Part shown: piece after piece, positions 24,201 through 38,463 of the stretch
How the letters are laid out: the number at the start of each line of letters is the position of its first letter
How positions within the stretch are numbered: the first letter of the stretch is position 1
NCBI RefSeq assembly: GCF_030936135.1
Contig: NC_082594.1
Coordinates: 21,433,553 to 21,497,552, forward strand
From: Gavia stellata
Lineage: Eukaryota > Chordata > Aves > Gaviiformes > Gaviidae
Reading direction: 5' to 3'
Length of the DNA: 64,000 nt
Program-made: the position numbers and the translations under genes
Notes under the pieces: model-generated
Told to the model about the DNA's origin: nothing
What the model saw: only the letters and a program-made list of their open reading frames with translations
Database searches by the model: none

Positions 24201-24494
24201 TAGTTTCTGTATTGTTAATTGCCAGTACAGCCACTCATTTTCATTACAGAACTCTAAACTATGAAACAAGAGGAATATAATAGTTAATCAAATACTATAC
24301 AAATAGAAGCACTTGTATCATGGCCTTAAGGGCATTGGCTGATTTTAGGTTGGAGGTTTATCTTGCACATCATATTATATAGTGTAAAATTTGAATATAA
24401 ATAATGAGCAAGAGATTTAGGTAAGTAATACCAAAGCAACTTCAGCAGCATCTCAAGTGCCTTATTTTTGCAAATCAGATGGATATAAGGCCAC
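21251..24494. other. Non-coding DNA with one exon-like microsegment
   Basis: No recognised gene. It includes a run of nine G (21473-21481), a possible old MIR-like relic near 21965-22000 (TTTCTCATCTGCATAGTGGAAATA) and the exon-like segment at 22704-22739. Confidence 0.55.
22704..22739 (+). other. Micro-exon-like segment, 36 nt
   Basis: The 36 bases follow TTTTCTGTTGCTGCAG and precede GTAAGTTAAAC. This gives a good acceptor and donor around a length divisible by three, with one frame open throughout. It holds CGATCGC and three CpG, which is unusual in this AT-rich neighbourhood. It may be chance. No reading frame evidence extends beyond it. Confidence 0.15.
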
Positions 24495-24514
24495 TTTTTT
24501 TTTTTTTTTTTTTT
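24495..24514 (+). repeat. Poly-T run, 20 bases
   Basis: Uninterrupted T run followed by ATTTATAC. No adjacent retroposon is recognised, so it may be a simple homopolymer or an eroded antisense A tail. Confidence 0.85.
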
Positions 24515-27500
24515 ATTTATACACCCTCATCTTACCTAGATGTCTTGCTCACTTACCCAGTTCTAGGTGCTTGTTCCAATTCCTTTTTTGGGAATATATC
24601 AAAGTGAGAAGCCAAATACAACTTCTGACAAGTATAACTCGGCGAGACTGTTTTCAGAGACCCTTAGATGGGTTCATTATTTCATCCAAAGCAAAATTTG
24701 CAGCTGCTAGGAGCTGACTGAAGACCTTCCAAATTTTTCCTTTTTGTTGTGGATCTTTAGATATTATTGTTTTTGTAGATATCTGCCCAACATGTCTTGA
24801 CAGCTACTTGATCTCATATTATCTGATAAGAAAATGTAGAATAATTTACTGTTAATAATAATAAACTCTCTTAAGTGCTACTATGCAAACACAGAAGCAA
24901 AGCGTACTCACATGAAATGAGCAACTTTGAGTATGCCCCAACAAGTTTACCATCTAATACTGGGAGCCTCAGGAAGAGAACAGCAAGAGCTCTTCTTACG
25001 CTCCAAATCAGAGAACACAAGCAAGACAAGAAACCAGGCAATTGCTGTGGGAAAGAAGAGTGGAGATTAAAAATATTGGGAGGAAGGCTGCTATAACAAA
25101 CAGGTTTTAAGAATGGTTATAAAAGAAAAAAACAAAGTTTACTGTTTCATTTGTAACTTTTTGAAGTTTTGCCTTCATTCCCAGGATAAACTCTATTCCT
25201 TATGACTTCCCTGCAGCTGGTTCTGGGGAAGGAAAGATAAAAGGGTGCTGGGCTTCGCAGCACACGCTGTGCTCAGCCATAGGGACCTCTCCTCTGAGCT
25301 CTCTCAAACCATGCATGCAACCTGGCTGGCTGGCTGCTTGAGGCTCTCTCTGCCTCTCGACACCGTGCTTCCCGGCACTCACAGGGCTGGGAGCATCCTC
25401 TGAGATGCACACTGGTCTAGGAATAGAGATATAATAATAAAAGGGATGAAATAATAATAATAAAAGAATTTAGCCATGAAAAAGTCAAAAGGAAGCTGAG
25501 TCCACCACTATTCCTTACAGCTGTGCAGAGGCTTGTGAGCATGTCTATGTACTTTGGTACCACCGGTTGCACATCTGCTGTACCCATTGCCCAAGCCTGG
25601 CAAACTATAAAGCTGTATTAACAGAGCTCTGAGTTTAAGGTAATAGATCTTTCTGGGAAGCAGTATCAAGTAGCTCGTACTACGCTAGCATGTTTGCATG
25701 AATGTTAGTCCTGAGCTGGCCCTTGTCTTGCAAGTTCAGAGACTCAAGTGCCCACGCTTACCCATATAGACACAGCATAAAGGTCTGTATTTTTCCATTC
25801 TCCATATATATGTAGATACATTCCTTCTCAGTCTCTCAGAACTACTTTTTCAATGAATTTAACATAGCTAGCTCTAAGATAAAGCCTTAGCCTTTTTCAT
25901 TAAAACAAATTCTCTCATGATGAATATGGATATAAACCTGCAAAACATTATTTCTTTCTCTAGTCTTTATGGATGAAGTTCATTTCTGGCACAGACGGCT
26001 GTATATATCATCCTGTACTAGATGAAAAGATTGCAGGAAGAGGGGCTGCAGGATCTTGTGTTCAAAACAGCTCACAGACTTACTAGAAAGGTCTCAGCTC
26101 CACTGCTTAGCTTGCTGCACAGCGCTACAGCCCAAAGCAGTGGCCTTTGGGGTGCGTGTTTCTGTGAAGCCAGGGATCCCCACAGCTACGCAGCTTCCCT
26201 GGCAGACTGAAGCAGCAGACGTGAAGGTCTAAGTCTGCAAATGATAAACCACAGGCTGCTCTCTCCTAAACTCTCTGTGCTGTACCTCTAATCTTACTGC
26301 AGGAATATTTGCAATCTATGTGCTCCCTGACACATTGTTCCTTGGACTTCAGTAACACCACTCACAGGAGTGGAAGCCTGCAAGACAAAAAACCAGTTAT
26401 CAGGGGCTTTTATGATAGAATATGTCAATCTCTACATGGATTGAGCTTCCTAAATGGAAGTAAAAAGGGTGTTTGCTGCAATGCCACTTCAGCCATGAGG
26501 TTCCTGCAATTCAGCACTAAGGAGGTTTATCAAATCCCTTTTAGACAACCCCACACACTAATGTCAGGCAATCTCTCATTGTTAATACACTACAGTACTG
26601 GGTCCCAAGTTAAGACTGATAGAGAGAATGAAATAACTTGTGATTGTGGAGCACATTTCCAAATGAAGCCATAAGTGCCTAATTCTTTGCCTTAAGATTA
26701 TATCTAAACATTTTTTACAGATCTCAAACCCTTTGAACTTTAAAACTTTACAATAGCATAATTGATTTTAATCTTTTCTAAGCACTTATCTGGTGTATGA
26801 AACTAGATACTCTATATTGTGATTCAGCCCCCAGGCTTTAAAAATTGTAAATACAGTTCCTTTGAAAAATAAAATCTACAATCAAATATGATATCTCTAA
26901 TGACAGCATTAGGCTTCTCAGTTTATGGTTTTATTACTGGGATTAATACACAGCCTCTGCACTTGAGGTAAAAGGAGCCCGCAATTGTGAGAAGAACACT
27001 TGTCCAATGTAACACGAAGCAATATTAATAATTGACTTAACTGAAAAATCATATTGTCAAGGACATTAACTCAGCTATGCAGGACTGTTTATAATACACT
27101 TGATTAGGATCTTCAGCTCTTCTTTCATGACTATGTCATTTTAATACCCATCAATGTCAAACTCCGAAGAAGAATGAAATGTTGGAGCACTGCTAGGGAG
27201 CAATGCCAGACAAACATTTAGGTGCTGGGGCACAAATCAAAATTCATAACTCAAAATGAGATGATGAAGTGTCCACACTACCTGGTGGAGTATGAAGCAT
27301 TTACAAATGGGATCTTTACTTGGCAGTGCACTCACTGCATAGCCAAATACACGAACCAGCAGGAAATGCAGAGAAGAGAGAAGAGAACGTCCCAGTGTCG
27401 TCCCTGGGGGCCTGAGGGCACAGCATCCCGCTGCGGGATCTGCTCGCAGTCAGCTCCAACTCAGACCCAGCCAGCACTGCCTTGAATCTCTCCTTGATGT

Positions 27501-27889
27501 GCTGGCTCAAAAACACTGTCAAACCTCCAAAAAATCCCCCTAATGAAGCCTTCTGCAGAATAACAGGATACCAGAGCACTCCTCCAGGAAGTACGAGAGC
27601 TTTTCAGTTCCTTTTTTCTGTCTGGTATTATTTAAGTATGTCCCTCACCCCATTGCACTATCTTACAACAGTGCAGGACTTTGAAGGAAAGCGTTCACCC
27701 CTGCTGAAGACCATACTTGAGTCTCACGCAGAATAATGACTTTAGCAAAAAAACCTCACAGGTTATGATACACAGCTTGTGCAAAATAAAGCTGTTATGT
27801 ATTTATGTGTTTATGGTCTATGTAAATACTGGTATTATGTCCATTTCGTACAGTATTATATCATGTAATAAAATTACTGCTGCACTCAG
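24515..27889. other. Non-coding DNA, nothing recognised
   Basis: AT-rich with a small ATA-type microsatellite (25429-25464). Open frames up to 121 codons (26309-26674) are unrecognised and fit chance expectation. Confidence 0.55.
25429..25464. repeat. (ATAATA)n microsatellite, interrupted
   Basis: Two short ATA/ATAATA runs separated by about 10 bases. Confidence 0.8.
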
Positions 27890-27981
27890 GTGTGAGACCC
27901 ATCTTCCCAGTCTCCGCCATACGAGGGCATTTGAACACACTCATCTCGCAGGAAAAGCCTCACCCCCAGACTGCGCATCTG
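27890..27981 (+). other. Exon-like segment, 92 nt
   Basis: The segment is preceded by ATTACTGCTGCACTCAG and followed by GTGAGTG. It is richer in G, C and CpG than its flanks, and one frame is open across it and on to a stop at 27989. The predicted residues (about 30) are not recognised. It is a weak candidate for a transcript exon, or chance. Confidence 0.15.
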
Positions 27982-30900
27982 GTGAGTGAGGTGTTCCCAT
28001 GATCAGTACCAAAAAATGTATATGGATGCTCCTTCACAAAAAAAATCAGTAGTTTGAAATTCATGAGAATATTGGATTAGATTATCCCACCTTCCGAGCA
28101 AAAGGATTAAAAGCTGGAATGGCATACTGGGCTAGACTCGCTGCTTTGCCTACTACCAGTGAAGCAGGGCAGGAGGCTTTGGGGAACTAGTTACAGCTCT
28201 GTGATTCTCTACCTAAATTTAGCCTGCTTAGGGAGGCCTGGAGACTGGCTCGCCCTTGCCAGAGAACAACCATCTCTCGTGAGATCCTCTACAATGGCAA
28301 GGCTGGCTATGACGAGGGCATAAGTGGGGTGGCTGGAAAGCAAGAGCCTTAGCCCTTTCCCCACTCTTTATTCAGTGGAGGGATATTAAGGAGTTTTCAT
28401 CAGAAACTGCTGCTCCACTCATCCAGAAATTTCGAAGGTGGGAAGGCAGTAGAAGCACTCAGGTGAATCCCTCCAGGGCTCACTTGGCCCATGCTGGCAC
28501 AAGTAGGTGTAATTTTGGTCTCATGGGTGAGCAGAGGTGAAGTGGGGGAAGGATGTCTCTTCTGCTTTTAGGGCAGGAAAAAACATAAATTATAGACTGA
28601 GTGTAATGTCTACAAAAAGCTAGCTCAGATATCTTCACATGATTTCCATGCTGCAGACCTTAAAACCGTGCCTTAAAACGGATTGAAAATGGAGACAATG
28701 CATGCCTCATAAGGAGCAATGGGAGCCAAACCTAGAAAATATGCTGAAATATCTTTCTGTTTGTTTGTTTTCTCCACATTTTTCTTTTTTCCTATATTAC
28801 TCATTTTATGGTTGCACCACCAGGTGCCAGTCAAGAGTGGGATGAAAGGATACAAAAATAAATCCGCAGTTTATGCATTTGAGAACTCAGGTACCACTCT
28901 AACATGAGACGCTGTAGTTCTGACTACAAAGCATCTCGCAGGCTTTAGGACACAGAATATAAACAGTACTAAGCACAAACACTAGGAAGACTAACTTTAG
29001 CCCTTAGCCTCTTATTTCACTGTTTTGAACTGGAATAGAAACTGCAGCAAAAATTCCTGAGAGCTGAATTCAATCTCCATCTTGAATACATGGCTGTTTC
29101 TCTATGTTATATGACACTCTCCAACCTGTCATGTACTGCTATCACTCAAAACCATTTATAACTTGTTAACAAGGTGGTGACAGGGAGCTGAATATTTTCC
29201 CAGAATGGCAGTTATATGTTTTAATAAAGATGAATAACTTGATCATTTTAAGGGCGCATTAAATAGTGGGGCAGAATAGCCGCCTTTGACATCTGGAAAC
29301 AAGTTCATTTGCCAGAAAGTGGTGCAAAATTAATGCATAAATTATTTTAACCAAAATTAGGCTGACAGTTGACAGAACCAAGAAATATGCCCCAGATTTC
29401 TTGATAATTTCATAGCTATTATTATTATAATAGATATAATATTATAGGACAAACTCAGTGAGAACTAGAGAAAACCCAGGCCAGGGAAGAATAAACTACT
29501 GCAGTGTTGACACAGATTTCTCCTAGGGAACGTGCGTTGCCTAGTTTCTGAAAAGAAATCCAATTATGTTTTTTATAACCCTCACAGATTTCTTTTGCAG
29601 AAAGCAGGTCACCTGCAGCAGACTGTGGTGCATAAAGCACTCAGTTTTCACCTTTTCTTGACAAAGCCTGTTCTCCAGGCTTCACAGACCATTTCCACAT
29701 GATTCCCTCTTCCCTCTTGGTACACAGGGAGCTTTCTGCAGGGAGCAGACTAAACCAGCTCCAGCCATAGGGACAACACCACTGAAGTGGCTCCTCCATG
29801 CACCAGAGGAGTCCCACATCTGGACCATGGTGGGACAAAGACTTGAAGTTTGGATTTCCCAGATTCCTTCATAATTTTTGTTTATATTTTTCTACATAAC
29901 TTAATGTTGTCTCTTCTTAGATCAAGCTCTCCTACTATTTCATCTTCCTTTTGGAAAACTGATCCAAATTATGCTATTCAGTGATCGGATTTATATAATG
30001 TCAGGGACTGAAGAAGGTAGATTTGGTACATCTTAGTCAACTACCACAGATACAAGTCCTGTCACCATGTATAAACACTCATAACAAAAGGAAAGATGGG
30101 ATTAATAAAGAATCTGTGAAGTGTAATGAGAAAAACATAAGGTGTAATGAAAAATACAATGAATGTTAACTTCATCTCTGCAGTCCAGGTAGGAAAAAAT
30201 AATCCTCCTTAAGAGCTTAGCAATGCATCTATAAAAGACTCAATCCTGAAGCCTTGAATTAGAAGAAGCTTGGCATCTGCATCAACACTTGCAGAATCAA
30301 AGTTCACACTGAAAGGAGGTTTCCCTCTTTCAGCTTTTCAGTCTTCTTTTTTTTTCTTTCAGCCCTCCCTTCCCCTGCACCCACCACCATGCAGTCTGTT
30401 TTTTCCTTGTTTGTTGCCAGAATGCAGAAAAGGTCTTCAAGGATTCTTTCCCAGCCCCACCTGATGAAAAACCATCAAAATGAGTGAGATGCAAATAAAA
30501 ATGTCATCTGGTTTCACATGTTTTAAAGTGCCTGACTTTTTGTGTTTATAATTTTTAAAATGACTTAATTTTAAAACCTCAGACTTTAAAGGGTATCTTC
30601 ATTATGCCCTGAAAACTAGCACAGAGGCAAAGGATAAAGAAAACAGGTATTAAAATGAACATTTATTACATCTTTTTTTCTCTGACAAGCTTTTACACAA
30701 GCAGCTGCAATAGTGAAATAGTTAATCGGCTGTAAGATACTTAACCCTTTGGATGTCAACTTTAATCTACATTTTTAAAGGAATCAACTTTTTTTGTGCA
30801 CTTGCCCTACTTGCCTCCCAAGTTATGCATTTGGGACAAGTACATTCTCCTCTCCTCAGCTGGCCAGCAAGTGAAAGCTCTGTGCTCTCATTTTGCACAT

Positions 30901-33235
30901 GTTTTGCTTCTAGTTATGCTGCTGTCCCAGAAGAATAACTGAGAGAAGTTATGACCACCGAGTTACTGGCACGCCTGTGTCCAAAAATGCAATCTCTGGG
31001 AGAAAATAAATTATTGGGATATTACCTGCAGGCAAAACTGGGCACTATAAAAAAACGACGGTTTCATGGGTTCGGCCCATAACATTCACTGAAGTACAAT
31101 CTTGAGATGACAAGTGTGTGTGTGTGAATAAGTGTATAAAACTAGGCTGTACAATGTTCACATTTGGTACAGAGGAGACATGGGTGTAGAAAATGGGTAT
31201 CAGCCACTTTCCAGTCCCTTTATCCCAGGCTTCTTGGTGGCCAAATTAACCCTCAGATTCACATGTGAGCAAGTCTAACTCTACAGAGTTAGAACAAAAC
31301 CACAAGGACATGTGTCCCTCAGGCTGTCCCGTGTCCTTGGGACCCCCACCCTGAGGGGCACACACTTCTTCATGCTACAGAGGTCCCCAGGTAGCTCTTT
31401 TTTGAGCACCACATGCTACCTGCTAATGCACAAAGGCTAAAGTAAAGACTGAAGGAATTAAACGTGATTTGGGCTTACATCGCTTATGCTCCCATCTGAT
31501 TTCTTTAGGAGAAAGAAACTGCACGTGCCTCGAGGCAAAGCACGGCTGGGGCGTGAAGAGGGAAGTGGCAGTGACAAACAGCCACAACCCTCCCCGGCTG
31601 CCACCTCCCCGCAGAGGTGACGCAGCTGCAGGACCGCAGACCACTCTCAGACCTCAAGTCCCTGCAACTGCATGCAAGTCTCATGGCAAAAAAAGCTACC
31701 CTTCCTCATTTAACAGGCAGGCTGGTCATCTCCTGGGGCTGTGTTTCCTGTCACAGCGGGGTGCAACTTACCGGCCTGCCTGTCACGCAGAGACATAATT
31801 CTCTCTCCTTTGCAAAGTAGAAGTGCCTTTGATCCAGAGCCTGGATTAAAAGCCAACTTTGAAGATTTGCTAAGTGGTGCTACATTTAAAACTTTGCTAT
31901 AAATTAATTTAAAGACCCAACAACTATCTTTCTTAGAAATACAATGTCCAAGCTCTGCAGCTGTGTTGCTGTGACCTCCTTTCACAGGGGTTGGAGGAGG
32001 ATCCCTTTGCAACCTCCAAATATAGGATATCCTCATCAGCGTTTTACCTTGGGACACCTCAGTATGTCCCAGGATACAGACTGAAAATTATTTCCCCAAG
32101 TGAATGCCCCCCTCCCCCCAGAAGAAGCGGCGTCAGATGGACAACACCAAGCCACGACCAGGCTACAATCAGGGAGATGGGCTACTCCCACCCCTCCGTG
32201 AGTGTCAAATATAGCCCAGGGTCCTAAGCAGCTCTTTCACAGAACAGTGCAATTAACCAATTGTATAGAAAACTTGATCCTTTGCGCTACTTTGGAGCAT
32301 TATTTTGGAGTATTTTTGCAGACCCTTTGGTTACAGACACTTTAAAACCAAATTAGGCTGCCTTATTTCATTGCTATGCCAGCTCTGTGTATCCTTGTGA
32401 CTGATAACTATTATGTTAATGGCAATCACTGGGAAGCAACCTGCCAAATTAGAACAAGGCCATTACAATTTACACTTAATAAATATAGAGGGATGCAAAA
32501 AAAGGTATTAAAATATATTCCTAGGAAAACGCATCATTAAAAATAAAAGGATGGCACACAAGATAATTCAAGAGTTGCATAACCTTATAGTCTAACCAAG
32601 TACATATGCACTAAAAAGTCTTATATATGTTGATCAGTTAAGGAACTATTCAGGAATTTTATCGGCTTTTAAAAAATGTTATTGTTATCTCTTAGTCCTC
32701 TGTAAATGCCATTTGCAGTAGTTTATAGACATCAGTGACTTGCGCTGAGCAAAAGATCATTGTCGCTCGAATATATATCATTTAGTCCTCTATGTGTTTC
32801 AACACTAGTGCAACTAATTTTCACTTTACTCAGACAGAGGGAGTGTGATTTTGGAGATTAATATGCTGATTTTTTTCCCCATTGCCACATATCATAAATA
32901 ATCTCTGAACATGCTATGTTCGTGTACCTTGTATGTACATTTATCCTCTTCCCTCCAATCATTCCTTATAAGCATGTCAAAAATGATGGGGTTTTTCCAG
33001 AAGATAAATGTTTTTACTGCTTTCCATTTTCATGCTATTTAATTGGCTATTTTACATCCCTGGTTCCTTTTACATCTTTAACTGTTTGTCTTGCAAGATC
33101 CCCAGCCACCTGACCAGCCCCTGCTCCCTCTCTGAGGCTACCTTTTGTTTGAAATAGTTTGTGATGTATTATTTGTTTCTGATTATAGCTAATTCTTCTC
33201 ATTCTACATAGACAAAGTGTTTTTTGTTAGATTCG
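27982..33235. other. Non-coding DNA, nothing recognised
   Basis: Single-copy-looking sequence with a short GT run (31114-31126). GC is modestly raised near 28.1-28.5, 29.6-29.8 and 31.5-31.8 kb without a recognisable gene or repeat. Confidence 0.55.
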
Positions 33236-33239
33236 TATT

Positions 33240-33800
33240 TAACCAGGCCAGAAACTACTGAGATCATCTAACCTAACTCTCTGGATAATAATGGCCACAG
33301 GACTGCCTTGAATTAACTCCCCTTTCAATTTGAGGAGACCTCTAGAAACACATGCGAACTTGATTTAAGTTATTCCAGTGATGGTAAATCTACCACAACC
33401 CGTGATAAACTGTTCCAGAGTTTAATTAACATCTCTATTAAAAATGTGTGCTTTATTTGTAGTTTACATTTATCTGCTTCATCTTGCACCAACTGGATGT
33501 TATTAAAGCCTAGTTTATTTTAGAGTTCAAAAAGCCTTTTCATAGCGAGTTTCTGGTTTTGATATAGGTACTTACACGTTCGTTGACTCTCTCTCCCTGA
33601 GGCAAGTTTTCAAGGACTCTGGTCATTCCCACAGCCCTTCACCTTCTTGACATGTAGATATGAGGCCCTGGCACTTTTTTGTTCTCTGGGTTCCACAACC
33701 ATCTGGAGCTACAGCCAATATTTCAGTCTAAACTTTTAGTCTATATTCCCCTATTCACACATCTGAAGATGGAAATTGTCTTTTTCACCAAAGCATCATT
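33240..33800 (-). mobile_element. Ancient CR1/L3-type LINE relic, minus strand
   Basis: Read on minus, this is the C-terminal and 3' part of an old amniote CR1. The plus strand shows, in the expected order, GAGATCATCTAACCTAACTC, GTGATGGTAAATCTACCACA, CTGTTCCAGAGTTTAATTA, TTAAAAATGTGTGCTTTATTTG, GATATAGGTACTTACAC and a later GTCTTTTTCACCAAAGCATCA. These match the turtle/crocodile-like CR1 sequences I know, at high divergence. All frames are broken. Boundaries are approximate and the last 100 bp is the least certain. Confidence 0.72.
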
Positions 33801-35443
33801 TTCAGATGATAATCCTCTCGAAAACTTCCGGCATAGGGGACCAAGACAAGGAGACACACATCACAACCAACATCTATCAGGACACCATTTATGAATTTAA
33901 CTGTTGCTACTAGTAGCAACAAGCTGTTATTACTAATAGCAGATAATGGTACATTCAAGTGTTCAGACCCATGTTCGCGATCACTCCTCGCTGCCTGGCC
34001 GGAGCAGCCGTTGGGAGGCCAGTCCCCGTGGTTTGCTCAGAAGCAGAGGGTCATGCTGAAGCTCTGGGGGCTTCAGATGGCTGCTCAGCAAGTCCCTCGT
34101 GGTCCCGAGCTTCATTAGACTGCATGTTGCAACCACCACCTTCCTCAATACGGTCTGAGTTGTACAACCTTGCAGGTGTCAGGATGCGCTGATAGCCTTG
34201 CACAGGCTCTTGGTGGCCTGAGTTTATCTGTTCTTACGTATTTGCCAGGATCAGGAGTCTCCAGAGCTTGTCAGCTCCTGACAGACTTGCACACACTACT
34301 TCTCAGCACATAATTTTTCTTTCTTCAGCCTGCTGGTTTTGGGTCACTATTTCTGCATCCACATGCAGAGACCCCACACAAACTCACCCAGGAGAGATGT
34401 TCATGACATCCTGTCATGATGATCAAGTCTTCTCCAGAGTCTCCCCTTCCCAGGCCCCTCACCTATAATTATGGCCTGAATACTCCTCTGAGCACATGGA
34501 CATTTCAGCGTGCCCAAACATTTCCTTATATTACATTTCCCAAATTATTCAGATGATCCTGCATTCACAGTCTGTCCTTATCATAATTTACTTCTTCCCC
34601 AGGCATGTCAATATCAGAACAAAGTTTCATATAAGAGTGCTGAGAATCATTTTTATATTATCTTTCACACAGACTATCTTGATGCTAAATATTCAAATAT
34701 GCCTGACAACAGCATAGAAAAGTATAATATTGTTTCAGTATTTAAAGATAATTTTTTATTTTAAATGTTTTTCTTTCCCTCAAAAAAAGCTGAAGTGAGT
34801 TTTACATATTTCTGACTCTGTTACAGGTGTTTAATCTTTTATCTTCATCTATTAAGATAATCATGGGTGTAAAAAAAATCACATTTGTCTACAACTCCTT
34901 GGAACTTCTAAAAATTTTGACATTTGAAATATATCAAAACTGTCTTAAAATACTGTATCATGGGGTTTTAAACTGAAAAATATCACTGGTTCATAACGTA
35001 CTCTGTAGAATATTTTAGATTATATTCTTTTATATCTGTACATCAAAGCAATTTTAAATGTAGAAACAAGAACATAAATATCCCCAGCAGTAACTTTCTG
35101 CTACTTCCATGATTTTTAAACACTTTAGACAGGAACAAGTGAAGAAAAGCTAATCACATATTCTTAAACGAAGTCTGCTGAAATCAGCAAAAGGATTACC
35201 TCTGAATTCAATGTCTTTGAGTCAGTCCCTTAAAACTACGACTGGATTGTTTCATTCACAGGTTTTTAAAGAATTTAAAATGAGTGAAGAAAATAATTCA
35301 CTGTGGTACAAATTAGCTGTTTTGCCTGATAATCAAAAGTTGTTAGTTTAAAAAAAAAAAAAAGCCCAAAACAGAACAGCTGAGCTTAGCAAATAGAGGC
35401 CAAAAAGTTCACTTAGCAGCTGTCATTATAAAAATAGTACTTC

Positions 35444-35473
35444 TTTCATGAGAATTTTAAAATTCTCGTGAAA
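35444..35473. repeat. 30-bp palindrome with one mismatched pair
   Basis: The left arm is TTTCATGAGAATTTT and the right arm is AAAATTCTCGTGAAA, with no spacer. Only position 35449 (T) against 35468 (G) fails to pair, and in RNA this would be a G-U wobble pair. The core GAGAATTTTAAAATTCTC is a perfect 18-bp palindrome. Confidence 0.9.
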
Positions 35474-38463
35474 CTGGGAGAACCAAATCAGAACTGCTCC
35501 TCTGAAAATTAATAAGTAAATAAACAAATAGTGGCCCATGATCTCATTGAACTCTTCAGAACAGAACAAGTAGAACAGAAGCATTAAAATTTTTCATAAG
35601 AGGTTATTAAAAAGGGCTACATAGTTAAATATGTACTGTATGCTTATGGCTAGGTTCTCTGTAAGCAGAGTAGCAGTATTTGAAAAATTTACTCCAGAGC
35701 GAGTATTTTTCCTGGTGATACCCTTCAGACATGTGATTGCCTTCTCCCTGTTTCTGATTTATAGTGGATTGGGTTTGGGTTATCTAGGACTTATTTTCAA
35801 GTATCAGTACTTTCAAAGGCATGAAAGGTGTCTGACGTAGGTATTGTTGTCATTAAAATAGAAAAAAAAAAACCAACCACATATGAACCATACAATATGC
35901 ATTTGCAGAAAGCAAATGGCAAAAAAAAAAAAAAAAAGTGAAAAGATAATTTTCAGGAGGCAGAGTCCCACTGTTCTGCACTAAGACCTATGTGCTGTTG
36001 AGGGTGTTGCAGGCACACAGCTTGTTAGACTGCTTTAGACTCTCAGGACATACTGATTTCACCTCATCAAAGCTATCTGGGAGTTTGGTGTCTTAGGTGT
36101 CTACACTGGTCATCCCTACACCCTACATGCAGGCAGTGAACAAAGATCAGTACCACTGGAGGCTGAGTCATCCCACCTGTCTTGAGCATCTTGTTGAAGG
36201 CAGGAAGCCTCCCTGAAAGCCCTTCTTTGTCTCCTTGGGCTACTAAGAAAGTGTAAATGACTGTTTTAGCCTCCAACTTTGGATAGCTGAAGTTAGGTGA
36301 GATGAATCCTGCCAACAAGAACTGAATACCCCAACATTCGAAAGGAGCTATTTGAAGGTAGACAATTGGCAATAGGAGGACAAATGGCATTCCTGCAGTA
36401 TGTACAAGCTAATGTCCTTTGGAAAAAAAGCACTTTTTGAATATTCATATATTTTGATGTGAATTTAATGGTTTTCATGACACAAAAAGGTTTTCATGAC
36501 AGTGTTGGACACATTTGAGATCCATATATACACAATATATAGAAGAAATCAAACACACTAAGAGATTCTAGCACTGATTTTTAATGAATAAAGTAGAATA
36601 CCCCTAGGTAAAACAACGGTACACATAGTATTTGAGGGATGGATTATATTTTACTTATCTACCTAAAAAAATATAAGTTGAGGAGAAAAGAATGAACCTA
36701 GAGACAGAATTAAAAATTCTAAATCAAGCATGTTATAAAAATTAAGACTATTATTTTTAAAATAGAAGCAAGTAAAGTGAACATGAGAGAGTTTATAAAA
36801 GAGAACATGGTGTGAGAAAGAAGAGATGGATACTCTTAGAGACTGCAGATTCCCCATCCCACAGATCAGAATCGATTCTGCTAGTAAATCACTATTGCCC
36901 ACCTCAATACATCAACTTTTTCTTATAACTTCTCCCATATGTGCATGTTTAAAATCAAACAATTCACTGAAGTGAAAGAGGAATTATTAATATTTCTGGA
37001 GACTACATGATGCCAATATAATATAAATTCTACATCCTGAGGCGCTCTGTTGAATTGACCAATGTTTATCCTCATAGCTAACTGACCCTGCATCAGTATG
37101 TCACCTTTATCAAGAGTTATTGACACGTGACTGTTTGTAGGGTATAAGGTTCTATACAGATCTACAGCAGTTTGGGTTTGAAACCATGTGTAGTTTTATC
37201 CACTAAGATAATCTTCCTACTGAGACCTCAAGAAGTGCAACTCCTGATGTGTTGATTCTGTTGGGGCCTTCACATGCTCTGCAGAAAGCTGGGTATTATT
37301 TTTTTCAGGAAGGACCCCAAATTTTACAGTACATGAGTGTAAATTGCCAGAAATCTACAACTTCATGGAGCCTTAAAATTCAGGTTACTGTTTTAATATG
37401 AAGTCTATATTCAATAATGCTGCTTCTGTGCTATCTGATAATGAATTGGTTTTATTTCATCTTTCAGTCTACTTTTCATCTTTGCTACGCTGTGGACTTG
37501 CCTTTTTAAGTTTAAACAAGCCTGGTACAGGGCCGATCCCATCTCTCAACATTATTATTTCTGGCTTTCTCTGTGACCTCAGGAAGACAACCCTATTTCC
37601 ATAAAACCATACAAATAAAGCCACATTTTTTCTCAAACATCAGGGCCAGAAACATTTTAAAACCAGGGCTGGGAGCTTCTCTGGAAATTTACCAAATTAT
37701 TCTGGAATAATTATTTCAATAAATTCCAGTAGCTTCACAAGTGTGGACACACCCTCGGAATGGAGACAACAATTCTGCAGCAAGGGGTGAATTCCACAAC
37801 AAATCCTCTCCATAAATTACCACCCCAGCAAGGATACAGCAATTCCTCTACATCTACACATCTGGTCTTGTTTTTAGTATCTGCCAACAGATTTTGAATG
37901 GATATTTTTGATATGAGGGCGTTTTGTCCTCCTTTGTTGTTCTTACGATAATAATTCTGACCTATTCCTTTGTAAAACTATCCGAGAATCCTTACCTAAA
38001 AAGGTTCACCAATTCGAAGCATTATTATCATAATTACTCTTGTATTTAATTGGGAAGTTCTATTTGCTGTTTGCATGCCAGTAAGAACAAATTGGCTCTC
38101 TTTGCTACTTTTATATCAATAGGGATGTGTGCTCTTGTTCTACGATAATTATTTTACCTTTCAGCACTTCTGTTACTTTGGAAATAGTATAGCTGTCTTC
38201 TGTTAACTGGTTGCATCCCACACCCAGTGTGCTCACCTATCATAACATTAATTTCTGCTCTCATTCTTAATGTTTTTCTAAGCCTTTTCAGCAGATTAAT
38301 GAAAAAAAAAAATCAGACACAACTTTTTTCTTTCTGAAATTGGCATAAACGTATATAAACAGAACAATGTGACAAGTATGCAGTGAAATAAATGATACTA
38401 ATATTCTGCCATATGGTATTTTTGTCTGCAAGCATGCACATGTCTGTATGTGCACGTGTGCAT

